64,000 nucleotides of DNA, from positions 1,116,001 through 1,180,000 of the forward strand of contig CAWCWN010000003.1 of assembly GCA_963799245.1 (NCBI GenBank). Direction: 5' to 3'. Shown in pieces: positions 60,775 to 64,000 of the stretch. The stretch's first letter is position 1. The number at the start of each line of letters is the position of its first letter. Below the pieces are notes generated by a model, which did not search any database, was not told the origin of the DNA, and was given only the letters and a program-made list of their open reading frames with translations. This stretch comes from CAWCWN01 sp963799245 (lineage in GTDB: Bacteria > Chloroflexota > Ktedonobacteria > Ktedonobacterales > Ktedonobacteraceae). The position numbers and the translations under genes are program-made.

Positions 60775-62310
60775 ATGAAGAGAGAACATCAACTTCCAGC
60801 CAGGGTGACTATCAATGGACAGGCGCTTGCGAGCGCCGAAGTGCTCGCCGTCGCTCGTCACTTTGCAGAAGTCAGCTTAGGCAATACAGCACTAGAACGT
60901 ATCAAGGCCGCTCGCGCGGTTATCGATAAGCTCGCAACCACGGCAGAAAAAGTATATGGCGTGACCACAGGTTTCGGTCACCTCAGCCGTGTGCGCATAC
61001 CACATCACCAGCAGGTACAGCTGCAACACAACCTGTTGCGCAGCCATGCCGCCGGCGTGGGTGAGGAGCTCTCACAGGAGGTCGTCCGCGCCATGCTGCT
61101 GCTCCTGGCGGCCAGCCTCGGCCGGGGTAATTCGGGGGTACGCCCCATCATTGTGACGACGCTCCTGGAGATTCTTAATAAAAGAATCTATCCCCTTATA
61201 CCTGCGCGTGGCTCAGTCGGTGCCAGTGGCGACCTCGCCCCGCTGGCGCATCTTGGCCTGGTCCTGATCGGTGAGGGTGAGGCGAGCTACCAGGGGCGCC
61301 GCTGCAGTGGAGGTGAGGCATTACAACAGGCGGGGATAACGCCCCTGAGCCTGCAGGCTAAAGAAGGCCTGGCACTTATCAACGGCACCCACTTGATGGA
61401 GGCGATAGCCATCCTGGCGCTGGCAGATGCCGGCACACTCGTGCGCACGGCCGAAGTAGCCTGTGCCATGAGCATTGAAGCGCTGATGGGCAGCCACATC
61501 CCGCTGGATGCACGCATTCACCGGCGGCGCAACCAGCTTGGTCAACAGATCACGGCGGCCCGCCTGCGCGCTATGGTCAGCAACAGCGAGATTAATGCCA
61601 GCCATCACAATTGTGCGCGTGTGCAGGATCCTTACACTCTGCGCTGCGCGCCTCAGGTCCTGGGAGCTGTACGTGACGCCCTGGAGTATTGCCAGCTTAT
61701 TTTTGAGCGCGAACTCGACGCGGTAACCGACAATCCGCTCGTTTTCCCCGAGGACGGTGCTGTATTGAGCGGCGGGAATTTTCACGGGCAACCACTGGCG
61801 CTGGCGCTCGATATGCTCGCCATCGCACTCACCCAGTTAGCCAGCTTCTCAGAGCGGCGCATCTACAGCCTGCTGGGACCGAACGACTGGGATGAAGGAG
61901 GTGCGCCCCTGTTCCTGACGCCCAATCCCGGCCTTAACTCCGGTTTTATGATCGGGCAATATGTCGCGGCGGCCCTGGTCAACGAGATCAAGATCCTGGC
62001 CCATCCTGCCAGCATCGACTCTATTCCGACCTCCGCGGGCATGGAAGATTTTGTGAGCATGGGGGCGACAAGCGCTCACAAACTCCTGCGCATACTCGAG
62101 CAGGCGCAGCAGGTCCTCGCCATCGAGTTGTTGTGCGCGGCCCAGATGCTGGAGTTCCGCAAACCTTTGAAACCGGGAGTTGGCGTACAGCAGGCCTTTG
62201 AACTTGTACGCGCATATATCCCTATGCTCGAGCAAGACCGCAGCCTGGCCCCAGATATTGCCACCATGGCCAGGGCCGTCAAAGAGGGAGCCTTCAATGC
62301 AATCGTATGA
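60775..62310 (+). CDS. hutH: Histidine ammonia-lyase
   Basis: HutH removes ammonia from L-histidine to urocanate using a self-made MIO group. The MIO triad Ala-Ser-Gly is in ARGSVGASGDLAPLAHLGLV. Other marks: KVYGVTTGFGHLSRVRI (catalytic Tyr region), QLQHNLLRSHAAGVGEEL, KEGLALINGTHLMEAIAILA, QDPYTLRCAPQVLGAVRDAL, TDNPLVFPEDGAVLSGGNFH. The 511-residue length is normal. ATG 60775 has AAAGGG 8 bases upstream; ATG 60751 would add eight residues. Its 5' side carries two parS sites and its 3' side one, an unusual setting for a catabolic gene. Confidence 0.95.
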   Translation: MKREHQLPARVTINGQALASAEVLAVARHFAEVSLGNTALERIKAARAVIDKLATTAEKVYGVTTGFGHLSRVRIPHHQQVQLQHNLLRSHAAGVGEELSQEVVRAMLLLLAASLGRGNSGVRPIIVTTLLEILNKRIYPLIPARGSVGASGDLAPLAHLGLVLIGEGEASYQGRRCSGGEALQQAGITPLSLQAKEGLALINGTHLMEAIAILALADAGTLVRTAEVACAMSIEALMGSHIPLDARIHRRRNQLGQQITAARLRAMVSNSEINASHHNCARVQDPYTLRCAPQVLGAVRDALEYCQLIFERELDAVTDNPLVFPEDGAVLSGGNFHGQPLALALDMLAIALTQLASFSERRIYSLLGPNDWDEGGAPLFLTPNPGLNSGFMIGQYVAAALVNEIKILAHPASIDSIPTSAGMEDFVSMGATSAHKLLRILEQAQQVLAIELLCAAQMLEFRKPLKPGVGVQQAFELVRAYIPMLEQDRSLAPDIATMARAVKEGAFNAIV

Positions 62311-62312
62311 GA

Positions 62313-62328
62313 TGTTTCACGTGAAACA
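62313..62328. other. parS site 3 (perfect)
   Basis: TGTTTCACGTGAAACA, starting two bases after the hutH stop codon. With sites 1 and 2 it forms a three-site cluster spanning 1.7 kb. Confidence 0.93.
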
Positions 62329-62418
62329 TCTTGCTCAACTGAATGAGGATGACCATTGGACCTGGCCAGCAGAGATAACATGCTTTACGGTTGTCTGCTT
62401 GTTTTGACCAGGTGCATA

Positions 62419-62439
62419 TGCTACACCTTCAGTGTAGCA
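62419..62439. repeat. Small hairpin before the aminotransferase
   Basis: TGCTACAC / GTGTAGCA with a 5-base loop. It may end the hutH transcript, but no T-run follows. Confidence 0.45.
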
Positions 62440-62512
62440 CGGTCAATGGAGACTAAGTATTTCTCACATGGAGAAGGCGCCGCGCGGCGCGCAAACGAAG
62501 GGAGTAACGCCG

Positions 62513-63982
62513 GTGATTACTCATGATACCTCTGTGTATTCACCTGATCTTTCCTCAGCCCCAACACTTGATGAACAACGTGCCATACTGCGACAGCTAC
62601 GCCAGCAACTGTTGCTGCAATATCGTCCCATTCTCCAGGAGGGCGCTGGACCAATACGCGTAATGGCGCGCATGGTCGCTGAACTGCTGCGGCGCTGCCG
62701 CGAGCTGCACATCGCACCAGAGGTGATGTCGGGGGAAATTGTCAATCGCACCATAGGTGATATAGATCTACGCCAGGTGATCGAATGTGAAGGCGAACCA
62801 GGCGGCCCTGCTGACTATCGCATGCTGGCGGAGGAGTTAGGGATAGCACTACCCGGTGAAAATATTGCTGGCTATGTGGCCAGCGGTGAGACGTATCTCT
62901 GGCTTAAGCAGCAGACCCAGGAATGTGAGCGCTTGCTCCTGGCCGAGCAATTTGATATTCGCATCTACGATATTCTAGCTGTGGGCAACCCTATACTTCG
63001 CGCCTGGCTCGCCGCGGAGATGCAGCACTGGGGACTCGCGGCGAGCTCGGAGCAGGTCTTTCTTGGCCTGGGTGCGATGGATAGCATTAACAAGGTTCTA
63101 TGCGGCTTGAGACAATGGTATCGCGAACAGGCCGTCTCTGACGTCGCCGTTTTGTTTCCGGCTCCAGGTTTTGGCGTGCCTGAATGGCAGGCAAGGTCAT
63201 TTGGCTATCGTATCCACTCTTTCCAGACGAAGGCCGAACACTACTTCAAACTTACGGCGGCGGAACTCGACGAGCTACTCGCCCATAACTCTGATATCCG
63301 CCTGCTTTACCTGACCATCACAAACAATCCCACTACTTTTGCCTATTCACCGCAAGAACTCGCTGACATCCATACGCTTCTGCGCAGGTATCGCGACAAG
63401 GGTCAGGACCTGCTCATCCTGGCAGATCTCGCCTATATCGGCACGGGTCAGCCAGAGGAGGACCAGGCACGCATGGCGGCATTTTGCGCTCCCGCCGTCA
63501 TGGAGCACTGCATCCTGATCAATAGCCTGTCAAAAACATATTCCCTGACAGGCGAACGCTTTGGCTGGGTCACCTTTGGTAGCCCGGCCCTGGCCAACGC
63601 CATCGCCGCGGGTTGGTCAAATACCATGGCCTCGCTGCCTGCGGAATGGCAGTTGCGTTTTATGGCCTACCTGCGCCTGCTGCAGGCACGACCCTGGTTG
63701 GCTGAAAAGATGCGCGGCCTCTACCGCCTGCGCAGGCAGCGTTTCATCGCGCAATTGCACTCTATCGACACCAGGCTGCACCTGTTTGCGCACATCTTCA
63801 ACGACGATGATGCGACCGTCTACAACTGGAGTCAGCTGCGGCCAGGCGAAGATGCCTTCTCGCTTTTTGAGAAGACCGGTATTGCCGGCGTGCCTGGTTC
63901 AGGCTTTGGTTATACAGATGACTACGTGCGTTTCTCCATTGGCGTGCTCCCCGTTCCAGCGCAAGCCTTGACCACACATTAA
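62513..63982 (+). CDS. Class I/II PLP-dependent aminotransferase
   Basis: A ~490-residue fold-type I aminotransferase. The PLP lysine is in ILINSLSKTYSLTGERFGWV; the Asp/Tyr cofactor contacts are in DLLILADLAYIGTG, and the Asn position in LYLTITNNPTTFAYSPQEL. A ~120-residue N-terminal helical extension (ILRQLRQQLLLQYRPILQEG) precedes the usual domain. GTG 62513 has AAGGGAG 8 bases upstream; ATG 62468 is a longer alternative without a site. The substrate is not identifiable; closeness to hutH is not proof of a role in histidine breakdown. Confidence 0.82.
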   Translation: MITHDTSVYSPDLSSAPTLDEQRAILRQLRQQLLLQYRPILQEGAGPIRVMARMVAELLRRCRELHIAPEVMSGEIVNRTIGDIDLRQVIECEGEPGGPADYRMLAEELGIALPGENIAGYVASGETYLWLKQQTQECERLLLAEQFDIRIYDILAVGNPILRAWLAAEMQHWGLAASSEQVFLGLGAMDSINKVLCGLRQWYREQAVSDVAVLFPAPGFGVPEWQARSFGYRIHSFQTKAEHYFKLTAAELDELLAHNSDIRLLYLTITNNPTTFAYSPQELADIHTLLRRYRDKGQDLLILADLAYIGTGQPEEDQARMAAFCAPAVMEHCILINSLSKTYSLTGERFGWVTFGSPALANAIAAGWSNTMASLPAEWQLRFMAYLRLLQARPWLAEKMRGLYRLRRQRFIAQLHSIDTRLHLFAHIFNDDDATVYNWSQLRPGEDAFSLFEKTGIAGVPGSGFGYTDDYVRFSIGVLPVPAQALTTH

Positions 63983-64000
63983 CACAGGTGATACTCTGTA

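Noticed and set aside
1..64000. CRISPR arrays, rRNA and tRNA genes
   Set aside because: No regularly spaced repeats and no cloverleaf or rRNA-like sequence were seen in the intergenic regions; a covariance search could still find a missed small RNA.

Overview
The window looks like an origin-proximal piece of a chromosome from a Ktedonobacteria-type member of the Chloroflexota (inference). The support is a mix of moderately GC-rich genes, Ser/Thr kinases carrying zinc-ribbon and WD40 modules, a PrsW peptidase with a Pro/Tyr-rich tail, a CarH-type B12 photoreceptor, many IS elements, and the separated order dnaN-recF / queA-ruvB. No rRNA, tRNA or CRISPR array was found.

Region 1 (1-7.1 kb): a fumarase cut by the window edge, a DUF402 protein, panD, recX, a transmembrane PASTA-less Ser/Thr kinase and a PrsW-family protease. 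Region 2 (7.2-18.9 kb) is a gene graveyard. It holds a dnaE copy broken by at least five frameshifts, two further dnaE scraps, an IS1-type remnant abutting a 5'-truncated acyl-CoA synthetase, a winged-helix response-regulator stub, a frameshifted GYD protein and a well-bounded IS701-type element (TIRs and CTAG duplication). Region 3 (19-26.2 kb): aldo/keto reductase, a class-I glutamine-amidotransferase-like hydrolase, a DivIC/FtsB-like protein, a short CysRS/MshC-like ligase with tatD, a sigma-like/HTH pair and a methyltransferase. Region 4 (26.5-38.6 kb): ffh, an L,D-transpeptidase lipoprotein, a secreted PHI-1-like protein, a zinc-ribbon kinase split from its WD40 propeller by a frameshift, acyl-CoA dehydrogenase, an alpha/beta-hydrolase lacking its catalytic residues, psuG, a small membrane protein and purH. 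Region 5 (38.7-44.1 kb): rplU-rpmA with a long leader, a CarH-like regulator overlapping a membrane protein, a CoA-transferase and a GtrA protein.

Region 6 (44.2-46.9 kb) has two unrelated IS elements (IS4-type and ISAs1-type) lying side by side. They are bounded by three copies of the same 10-bp target, immediately upstream of the dnaN promoter. Region 7 (46.9-64 kb): dnaN-recF, queA-ruvB, ychF, an SbcD/Mre11-type nuclease, a response-regulator receiver, a membrane-anchored trypsin-like protease, a small operon (85-aa protein, rhodanese, fabI), hutI-hutH and an aminotransferase. Three parS-like ParB sites (two perfect, one with a single mismatch) lie around hutH, which together with dnaN-recF points to the origin domain.

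The functional themes are replication/repair/segregation (dnaN, recF, ruvB, recX, SbcD-like, parS), envelope and signalling (kinases, L,D-transpeptidase, proteases, GtrA) and central metabolism (fumarase, PanD, PurH, FabI, histidine degradation). Several breaks fall in short homopolymers, so sequencing error has to be excluded before they are read as biology.
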